5,572 nucleotides of DNA from an uncultured Oscillospiraceae bacterium (GTDB lineage: Bacteria > Bacillota > Clostridia > Oscillospirales > Oscillospiraceae): assembly GCA_900763995.1 (NCBI GenBank), contig CAAFMK010000129.1, forward strand, positions 1 to 5,572, read 5' to 3'. Numbering within the stretch: the stretch's first letter is position 1; every line of letters begins with the position of its first letter. Both the position numbers and the translations under genes were made by a program. Shown piece after piece: positions 5,471-5,572 of this stretch. The notes under the pieces were generated by a model. The model had not been told where the DNA came from. It did not search any database and was given only the letters and a program-made list of their open reading frames with translations.

Positions 5471-5494
5471 CGGACATTCTAATATAGACGCCCG
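5471..5494 (-). other. Small stem-loop in the trpS leader
   Basis: In the minus-strand RNA, CGGGCGU (5488-5494) can pair with AUGUCCG (5471-5477). This forms a 7-bp stem with two G-U pairs around a 10-nt loop, ending 5 nt before the ribosome site. It could tune mRNA stability or ribosome access, but it is short and may be fortuitous. No T-box signature (AGGGTGGNACCGCG-like) or riboswitch is seen. Confidence 0.3.
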
Positions 5495-5508
5495 TATAAT
5501 ATCACCAT

Positions 5509-5537
5509 ATTGTATCACTTAAGATAGATCTTGGCAA
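5509..5537 (-). promoter_or_regulatory. Sigma-A type promoter of the trpS operon
   Basis: On the minus strand, a -35 TTGCCA (5532-5537) and a -10 TACAAT (5509-5514) are separated by exactly 17 bp. A TG one base upstream of the -10 makes it an extended -10. The predicted transcription start near 5502 gives a leader of about 50 nt. A second, weaker candidate lies further out: TTGTAA, 16 bp, TATGAT, within about 5544-5571. The region from 5478 to the window end is AT-rich and holds no gene that I can see. Confidence 0.72.
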
Positions 5538-5572
5538 CAAATTATCATAAGCAATTTATCCATTTTTACAAA

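Noticed and set aside
5451..5477. ATG 5477 as the trpS start
   Set aside because: There is no ribosome site before it, it lies in a predicted leader stem, and it adds nine residues not expected in TrpRS. ATG 5450 has an excellent AAAGGAG at the right distance.

Overview
The window looks like chromosomal DNA from a Gram-positive, anaerobic, mid-GC Clostridia bacterium, most likely of the Oscillospirales/Oscillospiraceae. This is an inference. It rests on the Firmicutes-like Shine-Dalgarno sites, frequent GTG/TTG starts, a tagO-mnaA type cell-wall precursor pair, and a set of small proteins whose sequence style I recall only from unannotated clostridial genomes. No rRNA, tRNA, CRISPR array, insertion sequence or phage gene is visible.

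Left edge (1-261): the first 66 codons of a YfcE/MJ0936-type metallophosphoesterase run leftwards out of the window from a TTG start at 198. A 63-bp divergent gap separates it from the next genes.

Left-centre (262-1321, plus strand): three tightly packed small genes of unknown function encode proteins of 92, 136 and 115 aa. Each has its own ribosome site. The first two are 30 bp apart, and the third starts inside the end of the second. They look like one cotranscribed cassette: two helical soluble proteins and one protein with a hydrophobic C-terminal hairpin.

Right (1290-5477, minus strand): a four-gene operon reads leftwards. Its order is trpS (tryptophanyl-tRNA synthetase), a TagO/WecA-type UDP-GlcNAc:undecaprenyl-phosphate GlcNAc-1-phosphate transferase, a non-hydrolysing UDP-GlcNAc 2-epimerase (WecB/MnaA), and a 265-aa membrane-anchored extracytoplasmic protein of unknown function. 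A good sigma-A type promoter (TTGCCA-17-TACAAT with an extended -10) lies just upstream of trpS. The transferase and epimerase genes overlap by 4 bp (ATGA). By family knowledge these two enzymes would make Und-PP-GlcNAc and UDP-ManNAc, the inputs for the linkage unit of a wall teichoic-acid-like or other secondary cell-wall polymer. The anchored protein at the end of the operon may belong to the same envelope process, but nothing in its sequence proves that.

The two transcription units converge tail to tail and their coding regions overlap by 32 bp (1290-1321). No canonical intrinsic terminator is visible for either unit. The least-explained parts of the window are the three-gene cassette and the anchored operon-end protein.
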